The position numbers and the translations under genes are program-made. DNA of 34,123 bases from Oscillospiraceae bacterium (GTDB lineage Bacteria; Bacillota; Clostridia; Oscillospirales; Ruminococcaceae): NCBI GenBank assembly GCA_029007315.1, contig JAQXHO010000106.1, positions 1 to 34,123 of the forward strand, given 5' to 3'. Below, piece by piece: positions 7,702 to 15,746 of this stretch (its first letter is position 1; every line of letters begins with the position of its first letter). A model generated the notes under the pieces. That model was not told the DNA's origin. It made no database searches and worked only from the letters and a program-made list of their open reading frames with translations.

Positions 7702-8548
7702 GAGAGTCGCCCTTTCCGGGATAATCAATTATGGCGATAACGCTGGTCATTGCTTCAAAATCCACAGCCGGAGTGATAACCGCATATTTGCTCAGACCGC
7801 TTTCCATAATTTCAATGGAATCAACAGTACCGATAAGATAGCCCTTGGGAAAAAGACCGCTTGCACTTGATGTTGTGATGAGGTCGCCTTCCTTCAGCTT
7901 TGTATCTCTGTCAAGGTAAATCATTCTGCATTTATATTCCGATGCAAGAACTATCTCACCCTCCAGAATGCCTGTATATTTATTATTTGCAGAAATTGCG
8001 CCAATGGAAAGGTCGGGAGAGAGTATAGTCTGTACAGTTGCGGAATTTGAAGAAACGGAAGATATAATTCCCACAATTCCTTCACCTGTTATAACAGGAT
8101 CATGAAGGGAAATACCGTCGTCTGTACCCTTGTCAATGATAAAGCTGTGGTACGGGTCGTTTGTCACATAGCCGATAATGGTGCATGGTTCTGAGTAGAT
8201 GTGATCTTCATGCTTTTCCTTTATTCCCATAAACTGCTGCAGTTCTGCAAGCTGCTGTTTAGTATTTTCATAATTCTTGAGTTCATTTTTTAGACCGGCA
8301 TTTTCCTTTTTCAGCTCTTCAATTTCAGCCTGATAACGGCTGCCCTGAGTAAAAGAGCCGAGCAGCGATTCCGAATTTTCTGAAATGCTGTTTGCAGCGC
8401 TCCGGAATGGCTGAAGGATAGTATTGATTATTCCGCTTCCGGGATAGCTGTTTCCTTTCTGATTTACAGTACAGAGCATAATGCCCACTAAAAGTGCGAT
8501 TATACATATCAGAATGCGGAATCTGTGTTTTCTGAAAAAGTCGCCCAT
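7694..8548 (-). CDS. mreC: Rod shape-determining protein MreC
   Basis: A 284-residue protein anchored by one N-terminal helix (about 11-27, ILICIIALLVGIMLC). A coiled coil follows (about 70-110, rich in Glu/Lys/Leu heptads), then the beta-domain, with typical MreC stretches such as VITGEGIVGIISSVSSNSATVQTILSP and GDLITTSSASGLFPKGYLIG. MreC forms extracytoplasmic assemblies that activate the PBP2/RodA complex. The start has AAAGGAGG upstream. The gap to mreB (166 bases) holds a hairpin-like repeat element, described separately. Confidence 0.93.
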   Translation of the reverse strand: MGDFFRKHRFRILICIIALLVGIMLCTVNQKGNSYPGSGIINTILQPFRSAANSISENSESLLGSFTQGSRYQAEIEELKKENAGLKNELKNYENTKQQLAELQQFMGIKEKHEDHIYSEPCTIIGYVTNDPYHSFIIDKGTDDGISLHDPVITGEGIVGIISSVSSNSATVQTILSPDLSIGAISANNKYTGILEGEIVLASEYKCRMIYLDRDTKLKEGDLITTSSASGLFPKGYLIGTVDSIEIMESGLSKYAVITPAVDFEAMTSVIAIIDYPGKGDSHE

Positions 8549-8582
8549 TGGCGAAGTCCTCCTTTAATTGTATAAGCCGAAA

Positions 8583-8697
8583 GCCGACCGCCTTTAAGGG
8601 CAGCGTCACACAAAGCACGTCTTACGGCTCTGCACGTAATCTGACTGAGCATCTTACGCACAGTCTTTGTGCGGTATTGCCTTTAAGGCCTGTCGGC
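8583..8697. repeat. 115-bp imperfect inverted-repeat element between mreB and mreC
   Basis: The left arm (GCCGACCGCCTTTAAGGGCA then CACAAAG) is matched in inverted orientation by the right arm (CTTTGTG then TTGCCTTTAAGGCCTGTCGGC), about 33 bases each. The centre (about 50 bases) holds further short complementary stretches (CTTACG/CGTAAG). It encodes nothing and looks like a REP- or MITE-type element that would fold into a long hairpin inside the mreBCD mRNA. Part of the right arm recurs at 30510-30530. Confidence 0.75.
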
Positions 8698-8714
8698 AGA
8701 ATTTTCATTTGTAA

Positions 8715-9731
8715 TTAGTAATATTCAACGTCTTCAGTAAGAGCGTCACGATACTTGTTCATATCACCCAGGATCTTTCCGGTTCCTTCTGCAACGCAGT
8801 CAAGAGGATACTGAGATACAAAAACAGGCAGACCTGTTTCCTTTGAAATAAGGCGGTCAATTCCTCTGAGCAGCGCACCGCCGCCGCATAGTGTAATGCC
8901 GTGGTCGATGATATCTGCTGCCAGCTCCGGAGGAGTCTGTTCAAGGGTAAATTTAACAGCGTCAACTATTTTTGCAAGAGGTTCAGCAAGAGCCTCACGA
9001 ACCTCAGCTGATGTAAGATTGATATTTTCAGGCAGACCTGTAAGGAGATTTCTGCCCTTGATTTCCATTGCTCTGTCATCACCCACGTCAAATGCAGAGC
9101 CGATCTCCAGTTTTATTTCCTCGGCTGTACGTTCGCCAATGAGCAGGTTGAATTTCTGCTTTAAGTACTGAATTATGGCTTCGTCCATTTCCGTACCTGC
9201 ACACCGGACGCTTTTTGACGCAACAATGCCGCCCATGGAGATAACAGCCACTTCACTGGTGCCGCCGCCGATGTCAACTATCATGGAGCCTTCAGGCTGA
9301 GTAGTGGGCAGACCAGCACCTATAGCAGCAGCCATAGGCTCTTCTACAATAATAACTTTTTTTGCACCTGCCTGTTCGCAGGCGTCCTTAACGGCACGTC
9401 TTTCAAGGGGCGTAACGCCGAGAGGTGTACAGATAATAACACGTGCCCTTGCAAAAAGATGGCCCCTCAGTGCCTTTCGGATAAATTCCTGAAGCATTAT
9501 GGTAGCCTTTTCAAAATTAGCGATAACACCGTCCTTCATAGGCTGAACTGCAACAATTGAGCCGGGAGTTCTTCCGATGACTTCTTTAGCTGCACGTCCA
9601 ACATATTTTGCGTTTGAAGTGTGGGTATTGACCGCCACAACAGAGGGTTCTCTGATAATAATACCTCTTCCGCTCATATACACAATGGTATTGGCAGTAC
9701 CGAGGTCTATACCGATGTCTTTATTAAACAT
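8715..9731 (-). CDS. mreB: Rod shape-determining protein MreB (actin-like)
   Basis: This 338-residue bacterial actin homologue forms membrane-associated filaments that direct lateral wall synthesis. The actin-fold nucleotide motifs are clear: phosphate-1 DIGIDLGTANTIVY at the N-terminus, phosphate-2 IVDIGGGTSEVAVIS and the adenosine motif TLCGGGALLRGID. Characteristic MreB sequences such as EPSVVAVN and EEPMAAAIGAGLP are also present. ATG at 9731 (MFNKDIGI) with AAGGAG ten bases upstream is chosen over a start 14 codons upstream. It is the first gene of mreB-mreC-mreD-mrdA, driven from 9902-9930. Confidence 0.96.
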   Translation of the reverse strand: MFNKDIGIDLGTANTIVYMSGRGIIIREPSVVAVNTHTSNAKYVGRAAKEVIGRTPGSIVAVQPMKDGVIANFEKATIMLQEFIRKALRGHLFARARVIICTPLGVTPLERRAVKDACEQAGAKKVIIVEEPMAAAIGAGLPTTQPEGSMIVDIGGGTSEVAVISMGGIVASKSVRCAGTEMDEAIIQYLKQKFNLLIGERTAEEIKLEIGSAFDVGDDRAMEIKGRNLLTGLPENINLTSAEVREALAEPLAKIVDAVKFTLEQTPPELAADIIDHGITLCGGGALLRGIDRLISKETGLPVFVSQYPLDCVAEGTGKILGDMNKYRDALTEDVEYY

Positions 9732-9839
9732 GATGCTGTTGCTCCTTAAACAATCGCCAAAGCAGATGTACATTCAGGCTGCTTATCTGTCTTTTTCTGC
9801 AGCTTCTGCTTATTTATGTATAATTATTTATATATAAAT

Positions 9840-9878
9840 GGAGATACTGAAAACAAACAAAACAAATTGTGTATCTCC
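9840..9878 (-). promoter_or_regulatory. Hairpin in the mreB leader
   Basis: GGAGATAC (9840-9847) and GTATCTCC (9871-9878) form a perfect 8-bp stem with a 23-base loop inside the 5' leader of mreB. It is not followed by a T-run on the minus strand, so it is probably not a terminator; RNA stability or regulation is possible. The rest of the 298-base gap 9732-10029 is AT-rich and holds the promoter. Confidence 0.45.
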
Positions 9879-9901
9879 GATAAAAAGTCCGATATACAAT
9901 T

Positions 9902-9930
9902 ATTATACCATGAAATGAAATCATAGACAA
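9902..9930 (-). promoter_or_regulatory. Promoter of the mreBCD-mrdA operon
   Basis: On the minus strand -35 TTGTCT (9925-9930) and a perfect -10 TATAAT (9902-9907) are separated by 17 bases. The predicted leader to mreB is about 165 nt. Confidence 0.7.
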
Positions 9931-10029
9931 ACATTTTTTTTATGATTTTAGTGCTGAATAAAAATTTCAGCTTTTTTACGCTAAAACTATATGCCAAAAA
10001 AGGATTTTACAGCATTTTACACAAAAGCA

Positions 10030-10308
10030 TCAGCCCTTAGGTTTTACAAGAGCAGCAACAACTTTTGGAGAAACGAAAATTGCAATGATCAACATAATTA
10101 TATGAGCAACAGTAAGATGAATATTTAATCCGAGGGTAAAATCAAGAACTATAAGGTTAATATTGAAGGGATCAAATCCGAATGTGGGATTTATTGCCAG
10201 CCATGACAGTGCAGAGATCTGAGCGCAAAGTGTTGAAATAACGCTGCCTGCACCCACAGCAATAGCAAAAACTGCAATATATACAAGTATTTTTTTAATG
10301 GAATTCAT
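10030..10308 (-). CDS. Small membrane protein, DUF4321-like
   Basis: A 92-residue protein with a hydrophobic N-terminal helix (about 6-28), a middle region INPTFGFDPFNINLIVLDFT and a second hydrophobic segment (about 65-85). The arrangement of a helix, then FGF..F.....L....FGL, then a helix resembles the DUF4321 family, which is common in Firmicutes and has no known function; this is from memory of the family. The start is ATG at 10308 with AAAGGTG upstream; the GTG nine bases earlier is part of that ribosome binding site. It follows dut by 51 bases and probably ends the zapA-U32-dut transcription unit. Confidence 0.7.
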   Translation of the reverse strand: MNSIKKILVYIAVFAIAVGAGSVISTLCAQISALSWLAINPTFGFDPFNINLIVLDFTLGLNIHLTVAHIIMLIIAIFVSPKVVAALVKPKG

Positions 10309-10359
10309 TTTTGTCACCTTTCTTTTATGCTTATACCAATTCGATTAGAGTTATCAGTT

Positions 10360-10800
10360 TTAAATTGTACCACTTGACCCGAAGCCGTTTTTGCCTCGTT
10401 CTGTTACGTTTAATTCATCAGCACAGATCCATTCCTGTGAAAGAACGGGCATAACTATAAGCTGAGCGATCCGCATTCCGTTTGTCACGGTAAATGCTTC
10501 ATTTCCGTGATTGATAAGCGGAACCATGATCTCACCACGGTAGTCAGAGTCAATAACTCCCACACTGTTTGCAAGTGTTATTCCGTTTTTTGACGCCAGA
10601 CCGGACCGTGGAAATACAAAAAGTGCAATGTCATTTCTTTCCGGCGCCGCAGCGATCCCTATAGGTATCATGCGTATTTCACCCTTTGGAATGACCACAG
10701 GCTCAGTCACAGCGGCACAGAGGTCATATCCGGCGCTGAAGGGCGTTGCCTTTACAGGAACGCAGGCGTTTTCTCTGAGTTTTTTGAAATATATTTTCAT
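10360..10800 (-). CDS. dut: dUTP diphosphatase
   Basis: This trimeric dUTPase hydrolyses dUTP to dUMP, keeping uracil out of DNA and supplying dTMP synthesis. All five family motifs are present in 146 residues: AGYDL (23-27), PRSGLAS (64-70), GVIDSDYRGE (81-90, with the catalytic Asp), the motif 4 region RIAQLIVMPV and the C-terminal glycine-rich motif GKNGFGSSGT. The ATG shares one base with the stop of the upstream U32 gene (TGATG), so translation is coupled. Confidence 0.96.
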   Translation of the reverse strand: MKIYFKKLRENACVPVKATPFSAGYDLCAAVTEPVVIPKGEIRMIPIGIAAAPERNDIALFVFPRSGLASKNGITLANSVGVIDSDYRGEIMVPLINHGNEAFTVTNGMRIAQLIVMPVLSQEWICADELNVTERGKNGFGSSGTI

Positions 10801-12851
10801 CAGCTTATCCTTTCTATTCCACGGTAAAGAAGACCCCTTGTAAATTCAGCGGGTCTGTATTCACTGCCGTATCTGTAGGCGTCTGCGATACGTTTTATTT
10901 TAGCTGCTTCTTTTTCGTCGGTAAAGTCAATGAAAAGAAAATCACAGCAGGAAAGCTCGTCCATTTTGTCTGCCGCCCATACCGGAACTGAATTGAGAAG
11001 TACAGAATAATCCTTTGTGCAGATCACGGGAAATTTTCTCCTTGTACGGTCAGTGAGATAGCCTTTGCAGTTTTTGCAGCCTGTTTCATTTTTCACAGGG
11101 CAGGCTCTCATTATCATAGCAGGAATTTTTCCGTAGGAATATATTCCCACAGGGATACCTGAATTTATCCTTCCTGCCTGTCTTATGGTAAGCTCCGGCG
11201 ACAGAAGGATATCCTTTATGCCTTCATTTTCAAAGAACCTTGCGGCAATGGTATTTGATGTGTGAAGCGCCATTCCTCCGGAAAGCTCGAATCCCAGCCT
11301 TTTTCCGATTCTTATATGGGCAGGATTCTCGCAGACAAGCCGTCTGTAACCCTTTTCAAAGAGCAGTGCAAGCTTTTTTGTAAAACTTTTCTCATCGGGA
11401 ACAAATACAGGCGCCTGAAGTATAAGATTTTCCCGGAATGGAACCTTTTCAGTAAGCTCAAATGGGATAACGCACTCTTCTCCGTTTTTCATCTCTATGG
11501 CACGGAGCTGACCTTCAGTTCTCACACGGAATCTGAGCCATGGCTTATGTTCTGACCTTCTTTTTCCGCCGATTTCAGAAAAGTCAGCGGAGAAGGTATC
11601 ATACACAGGAGTATTTTTAAGGATTCGTTCCCGGTCAAGCTTTGCGGTAAGCTCTCTTCTGAGGGCGTTTACAGAGGAAGCAGGCAGCATTGAAATACCG
11701 TCGCATTCAGCGTTAAATTCTGTAAGGTTATAAACTGTATCACCCAGCTTGGAAAGCTGTTTTCTGAGCTGCTCACTGTCGGAAGGTCTGTTTAGTGCCT
11801 TCATGGGAATATCGCCCTGCACCATAGCCTTGTTTCCCTCCCGGTCTTCTGCTGAAAGTGTGAAAGGCTCATCAGCAAAAAGGCTTGCAGAAATACTTAT
11901 TCCCACAGGATGCGGCTGCTTTCTGTACAGCTCCTGGAGCTTTGGAAGAACTGCGGCAGCTGCCGTTACGTCCTCCTTTTCACGGACTCCGAACAGATCC
12001 TGTCTTTTGCCGGTATAGTAGCCGTCGGTAAATCCGCTTCGTGAAAATACTGCTCTCAGGCTTTCTGTATCAGGTTCTTCGCCGTTTACCGCCTGTTTAA
12101 GGGCGGTTACAGCGGCGGCAACATATTCCGGGCGTTTCATTCTGCCTTCGATTTTAAGAGAAGCCACGCCGTCCTCTTTAAGTTCATTTATATGGGATAT
12201 AAGGGACAGGTCTTTAAGGGAAAGGCTGTATACACCAGCTTTTCCGCTGGCTGAAAAGGGCAGTCTGCAAGCCTGGGCACATCTTCCTCTGTTGGCGCTT
12301 CGTGAGCCGATAAGTGCAGAAAGGCAGCACTGACCGGAAAGGCTCATACACAGAGCGCCATGGACAAACTGTTCGATTTCTATTCCGCATTTAAGAATAG
12401 GCAGTATTTCCTGCCTTGAAAGCTCCCTTGCAACAACAACTCTTTTGAATCCATGTTCCTTTGCCCATAATGCTCCTTCCGGAGTATGGACAGTCATCTG
12501 AGTAGAGGCATGAAGAGGCATACCGGGTACGACTCTGCGGATTATTTCCGCAGTACCCAGATCCTGAACGATACAGGCGTCTATGCCTGCTTTTGCAGCA
12601 GCTTCTATATACTCAGCAAAGCCTTTTATCTCCTCATCAAGGAGTATAGTATTTACAGTAAGGTAGAGCTTTACTCCGTGAAGGTGGCAAAGCTCTGCCG
12701 CTTTTTTCATTTCATCAGTATCAAAATTGGCTGCGCTCTGTCTTGCGGAATAATTTTTTCCGCCTATGTACACAGCGTCAGCGCCGCATCTTACAGCGGC
12801 AGAAAGAGCCTCAAAGCTGCCGGCAGGAGCCAGAATTTCCGGTAAAGCCAT
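10800..12851 (-). CDS. U32 family peptidase / RlhA-like rRNA hydroxylase homologue
   Basis: This 683-residue protein has the full U32 domain in its N-terminal 300 residues (LPEILAPAGSFEALSAAVRCGADAVYIGG). The U32 signature EQFVHGALCMSLSGQCCLS lies at 160-178, followed by Cys191 and Cys195 (CAQAC). The conserved cysteines are consistent with an iron-sulfur cluster. Family members include annotated collagenase-like proteases, but E. coli members such as RlhA and TrhP act in RNA hydroxylation. The length and long C-terminal region (about 350-683, with another Cys cluster NETGCKNCKG) resemble the RlhA type, so an rRNA-modification role is plausible but unproved. The ATG shares one base with the zapA stop. 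Confidence 0.85.
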   Translation of the reverse strand: MALPEILAPAGSFEALSAAVRCGADAVYIGGKNYSARQSAANFDTDEMKKAAELCHLHGVKLYLTVNTILLDEEIKGFAEYIEAAAKAGIDACIVQDLGTAEIIRRVVPGMPLHASTQMTVHTPEGALWAKEHGFKRVVVARELSRQEILPILKCGIEIEQFVHGALCMSLSGQCCLSALIGSRSANRGRCAQACRLPFSASGKAGVYSLSLKDLSLISHINELKEDGVASLKIEGRMKRPEYVAAAVTALKQAVNGEEPDTESLRAVFSRSGFTDGYYTGKRQDLFGVREKEDVTAAAAVLPKLQELYRKQPHPVGISISASLFADEPFTLSAEDREGNKAMVQGDIPMKALNRPSDSEQLRKQLSKLGDTVYNLTEFNAECDGISMLPASSVNALRRELTAKLDRERILKNTPVYDTFSADFSEIGGKRRSEHKPWLRFRVRTEGQLRAIEMKNGEECVIPFELTEKVPFRENLILQAPVFVPDEKSFTKKLALLFEKGYRRLVCENPAHIRIGKRLGFELSGGMALHTSNTIAARFFENEGIKDILLSPELTIRQAGRINSGIPVGIYSYGKIPAMIMRACPVKNETGCKNCKGYLTDRTRRKFPVICTKDYSVLLNSVPVWAADKMDELSCCDFLFIDFTDEKEAAKIKRIADAYRYGSEYRPAEFTRGLLYRGIERIS

Positions 12852-13216
12852 TATAAAGCAGAACCTGCCTTGCTATGGCTTACTTCCTTTTCAAGAGAAG
12901 AAAGTCTGTCACGGAGAAGCTTGTTTTCCGCAGCCAGTGCGTCACGTTCCAGCCTTGTTTTGCCGGCTTCGTCAACATATGACTTGGACTGTGTGCGAAG
13001 CATATCGAGCTGCTGATTTACAGCGTTCATATCGTCCATCATAGTGAGAGCCACCATGATAGCGGCGGTAAACTGAGTTGCACTTGTAGAAGAGGAGGTT
13101 ATCTCCATTATTTTTGTTTCAAGCTTTTTTGCAAGACCTGTTACATATGTTGCAGGCTGAGAGGTCTGCAGGGTGAATTCCTTGCCGCAGACGCTGACTT
13201 TAACTTTATTTGTCAT
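12851..13216 (-). CDS. zapA: Cell division protein ZapA
   Basis: A 121-residue protein. The N-terminal globular part (VKVSVCGKEFTLQTSQPATYVTGLAKKLETKI) and a long C-terminal coiled coil (about 70-115, LERDALAAENKLLRDRLSSLEKEV) are the ZapA pattern. ZapA bundles FtsZ filaments at midcell. The start ATG at 13216 (MTNKVKVS) has AAGGA nine bases upstream; longer upstream starts lack a site. It is the first gene of the zapA-U32-dut-DUF4321 unit, with a promoter at 13278-13306. Confidence 0.87.
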   Translation of the reverse strand: MTNKVKVSVCGKEFTLQTSQPATYVTGLAKKLETKIMEITSSSTSATQFTAAIMVALTMMDDMNAVNQQLDMLRTQSKSYVDEAGKTRLERDALAAENKLLRDRLSSLEKEVSHSKAGSAL

Positions 13217-13277
13217 AAATGCAAATCCTTTCATAAGGGTACGGCAGGTCATTTTCATCAGACCCGGCACTACTTAC

Positions 13278-13306
13278 ATTATAATATATTTTCGCTCAAA
13301 TGAAAA
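13278..13306 (-). promoter_or_regulatory. Promoter of the zapA unit
   Basis: On the minus strand a perfect -10 TATAAT (13278-13283) lies 17 bases from a weak -35 TTTTCA (13301-13306). It sits just after the murC stop, so zapA can be transcribed independently of murC. Confidence 0.55.
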
Positions 13307-13336
13307 GACCTTTTTCGAAATTTTTCATCCTTGTTT

Positions 13337-14785
13337 TCAGTTTTTTTCTTCCTTTTCACGGAGCTTGTCAAGAATCATTTTATTTACCTTGTTTACATCG
13401 CCGCAGCCCATTGTAATAACAAGATCACCCGGCTGTGCGTGTTCGCAGACGTAATTGCAGACATCTTCGAAATTGGCGTATTTTCTCTCGTCACAGGATT
13501 CCGGATCAGTTTCATCCTGTGGGAACCATACAGCACCCGGTATAAGTTCGCCCAGCTGTCTTGTAAAAATCGGGAAAGTGTTTTTCTCACGTCCGCCCAT
13601 AATATCAGTGAGAACCACATGATCCGGGATTGACAAAGACTCTGCAAATTCCTCCAGATGATCCGCAGTTCTTGAATAGGTGAAGGGCTGGAATACTGCC
13701 CATACCTCACGGAAAGGCATTTCTGCAGCGGCTTTGAGAGTAGCGGTAAGTTCTGTGGGATGATGCGCATAGTCGTCCACGAGAGTAATGCCGCAGGCTT
13801 CACCCTTCTTGTCAAAACGTCTTCCTGCACCTCTGAATTCACACAGTCCCTTTGCGCATGATTCAAAATCAGCACCTGCATAAAGAGCCGCCGCAATTGA
13901 AGCAACAGCGTTCAGAATGTTGTGTTCACCTGCAACATGAAGAGAAATTTCTCCCAGAAGAACGCCCTTTTTCATAACATCAAAGCGTGTTTCCAGTCCG
14001 GATATATGGCGTATGTTTGCAGGATAGTAGTCGTTTTTATCGGAAAGACCGTAGGATATCATTTCCTTTCCTGTTATGCCTTCAACAGCCTTGCAGGTGT
14101 TTGCGTCGTCACCGTTGTAGATGATTGCCTTGGTTGTATTTTCGCTGAATTTATGGAATGACTTTATAATATTTTCCACTGTGCCGAAATAGTCCAGATG
14201 ATCAGCGTCAATATTGAGAATAACTGCAACATCCGGATAGAGCTTCAGAAATGTGTCAACAAATTCGCAGGCCTCGCAGGTCATAATATCACTGCTGCCG
14301 CTTCTGCCGCTGCCGCCGATGCAGGGAAGCTTTCCTCCGATGAATGCAGACAGGTCAATGCCTGCTGTAAACAGTATCTGTGTTATCATTGAGGTAGTGG
14401 TGGTTTTGCCGTGGGTTCCGGAAACGCAGATGGCATTGTCATACCAGCTTGTTACAAGACCTAAAAGGTCGCTTCTCTCCAGAACGGGAACGCCGCTTGC
14501 TTTTGCGGCAATAAGCTCCGGATTATCAGCCATGATTGCGGCAGTGTGTACGATAAGATCAGCGCCTTCTATGTTTTCGGCTCTTTGACCCAGCATAACG
14601 GGAATGCCCATTTTACGGACAGCCTCAAGGGTTTCGGTTTCGTTGTTGTCGGAACCTGTAAGATAGTATCCCTTTGCATGGAGAATCTGTGCCAGAGGGT
14701 ACATACCGGAACCGCCGATGCCGATAAAGTGAATATGCTTTTTGCCGTTTAAAATATCCTTATTCAAAATAATCACTCTTTCCAT
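13337..14785 (-). CDS. murC: UDP-N-acetylmuramate--L-alanine ligase
   Basis: This cytoplasmic Mur ligase adds L-Ala to UDP-MurNAc, the first step of the peptidoglycan stem peptide. The 482-residue product has the N-terminal UDP-binding GIGGSGM (22-28), the ATP P-loop GTHGKTTTT (around 122-130), the central-domain stretch NIDADHLDYFG and the C-terminal ligase domain with DDYAHHPTE and FQPFTYSRT. The ATG at 14785 has no obvious ribosome binding site. A GTG or TTG a few codons downstream lies after GGAAAGAG and could be the real start, which would shorten the protein by 3-6 residues. It is divergent from spoVG. Confidence 0.95.
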   Translation of the reverse strand: MERVIILNKDILNGKKHIHFIGIGGSGMYPLAQILHAKGYYLTGSDNNETETLEAVRKMGIPVMLGQRAENIEGADLIVHTAAIMADNPELIAAKASGVPVLERSDLLGLVTSWYDNAICVSGTHGKTTTTSMITQILFTAGIDLSAFIGGKLPCIGGSGRSGSSDIMTCEACEFVDTFLKLYPDVAVILNIDADHLDYFGTVENIIKSFHKFSENTTKAIIYNGDDANTCKAVEGITGKEMISYGLSDKNDYYPANIRHISGLETRFDVMKKGVLLGEISLHVAGEHNILNAVASIAAALYAGADFESCAKGLCEFRGAGRRFDKKGEACGITLVDDYAHHPTELTATLKAAAEMPFREVWAVFQPFTYSRTADHLEEFAESLSIPDHVVLTDIMGGREKNTFPIFTRQLGELIPGAVWFPQDETDPESCDERKYANFEDVCNYVCEHAQPGDLVITMGCGDVNKVNKMILDKLREKEEKN

Positions 14786-14884
14786 TTTAGTATTATCTGT
14801 TTTAAAAAACAGAATATAATCATTGCTTATGAATATTTTACCCGTTTAATATCCATACTATCCCTGAAGACAGGAGGAGTAAAT

Positions 14885-15178
14885 ATGGAGATTACAGATA
14901 TCAAAATCAGAAGAATCATTTCGGAGGGACGTCTTCGTGCGGTTGTATCCGTCACGATAGATCATATGCTTGCGGTGCATGACATCAAGGTAGTGCAGGG
15001 TGATGAAAGACTTTTCGCTGCAATGCCAAGCAGAAAAGATGAAAACGGTGTATTTCGTGATATAGTGCATCCCATATCCGTTTCCGCCCGAAAAATGCTT
15101 GAAGATGAAGTCCTTGACGCCTACAGCCGTCACATGGCGCTTCTTGAAACGGAAGCGGAAAACTCAGATGAATTCTGA
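14885..15178 (+). CDS. spoVG: SpoVG family protein
   Basis: A 97-residue SpoVG homologue starting MEITDIKIRRI, with the conserved core VSVTIDHMLAVHDIKVVQG and MPSRKDENGVFRDIVHPI. In Bacillus SpoVG affects asymmetric septation. Homologues in other Firmicutes bind DNA or RNA and act as global regulators, and the gene is also kept in species that do not sporulate. The ribosome binding site GGAGGAG is strong. It is a single gene, divergent from murC and convergent with nudF, with only 11 bases between the stops. The 99-base gap to murC is AT-rich and probably holds both promoters, but none is convincing. A palindrome TCTGTTTT/AAAACAGA lies at about 14796-14813. Confidence 0.93.
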   Translation: MEITDIKIRRIISEGRLRAVVSVTIDHMLAVHDIKVVQGDERLFAAMPSRKDENGVFRDIVHPISVSARKMLEDEVLDAYSRHMALLETEAENSDEF

Positions 15179-15189
15179 TATAGGAGTGT

Positions 15190-15732
15190 CTATTTTCCCT
15201 GCGTGAGCAGCCATGTTTTCAGAAGAGCTATCTGGGTCTTAGCGTCGGGAATTTTTCCCTCCATTACCATTTGCACAGCCTCTTCAAGAGGAATTTCTGT
15301 AACGTCAAGAAATTCGCCTTCATCAAGATTCTGTTCTTCCGGAGAAGATAATTCTTCGGCAAGATACATATGGATAACCTCAGTATCATAGGCAGGAGTA
15401 GGGTACAGCTTGCCCAGGTACGTGTATTTTCCGCAGGTACGTCCTGCTTCCTCACGCAGCTCACGAAGTCCGCAGTCATGATGATCCTCACCCGGCTCTG
15501 TTTTGCCGGCAGGAACTTCCAGGGTCACTTCATGGTGAGGATAGCGGTACTGCTTCACCATAAGAACGGTGTTGTTTTCTGTAAGGGGCACAACGCATAC
15601 TCCGCCTGAGTGATGAACCACATCACGTACAGCTTCTGTGCCGTTTTCCAGAAGAGCTGTATCCTTTGTTACACGAAATATTTTCGCCTGATAGGCAGGC
15701 TCGCTTGAAATTGTTTTTTCTTCCAGGTGCAT
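15190..15732 (-). CDS. nudF: NUDIX hydrolase, ADP-ribose pyrophosphatase type
   Basis: A 180-residue cytoplasmic Nudix enzyme. The Nudix box Gx5Ex7REUxEExGU is complete at about 76-98 (GKTEPGE...RELREEAG). The residues before it (VVPLTENNTVLMVKQYRYP and TLEVPAGK) and after it (LYPTPAYDTEVIHMYLA) match ADP-ribose pyrophosphatases of the YqkG/NudF group, which cleave ADP-ribose to AMP and ribose 5-phosphate. AAAGGAGG lies eight bases before the ATG. It begins 14 bases after the yfhO stop and is probably in the same operon. Exact substrate range cannot be told from sequence. Confidence 0.92.
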   Translation of the reverse strand: MHLEEKTISSEPAYQAKIFRVTKDTALLENGTEAVRDVVHHSGGVCVVPLTENNTVLMVKQYRYPHHEVTLEVPAGKTEPGEDHHDCGLRELREEAGRTCGKYTYLGKLYPTPAYDTEVIHMYLAEELSSPEEQNLDEGEFLDVTEIPLEEAVQMVMEGKIPDAKTQIALLKTWLLTQGK

Positions 15733-15746
15733 AAAATTACCTCCTT

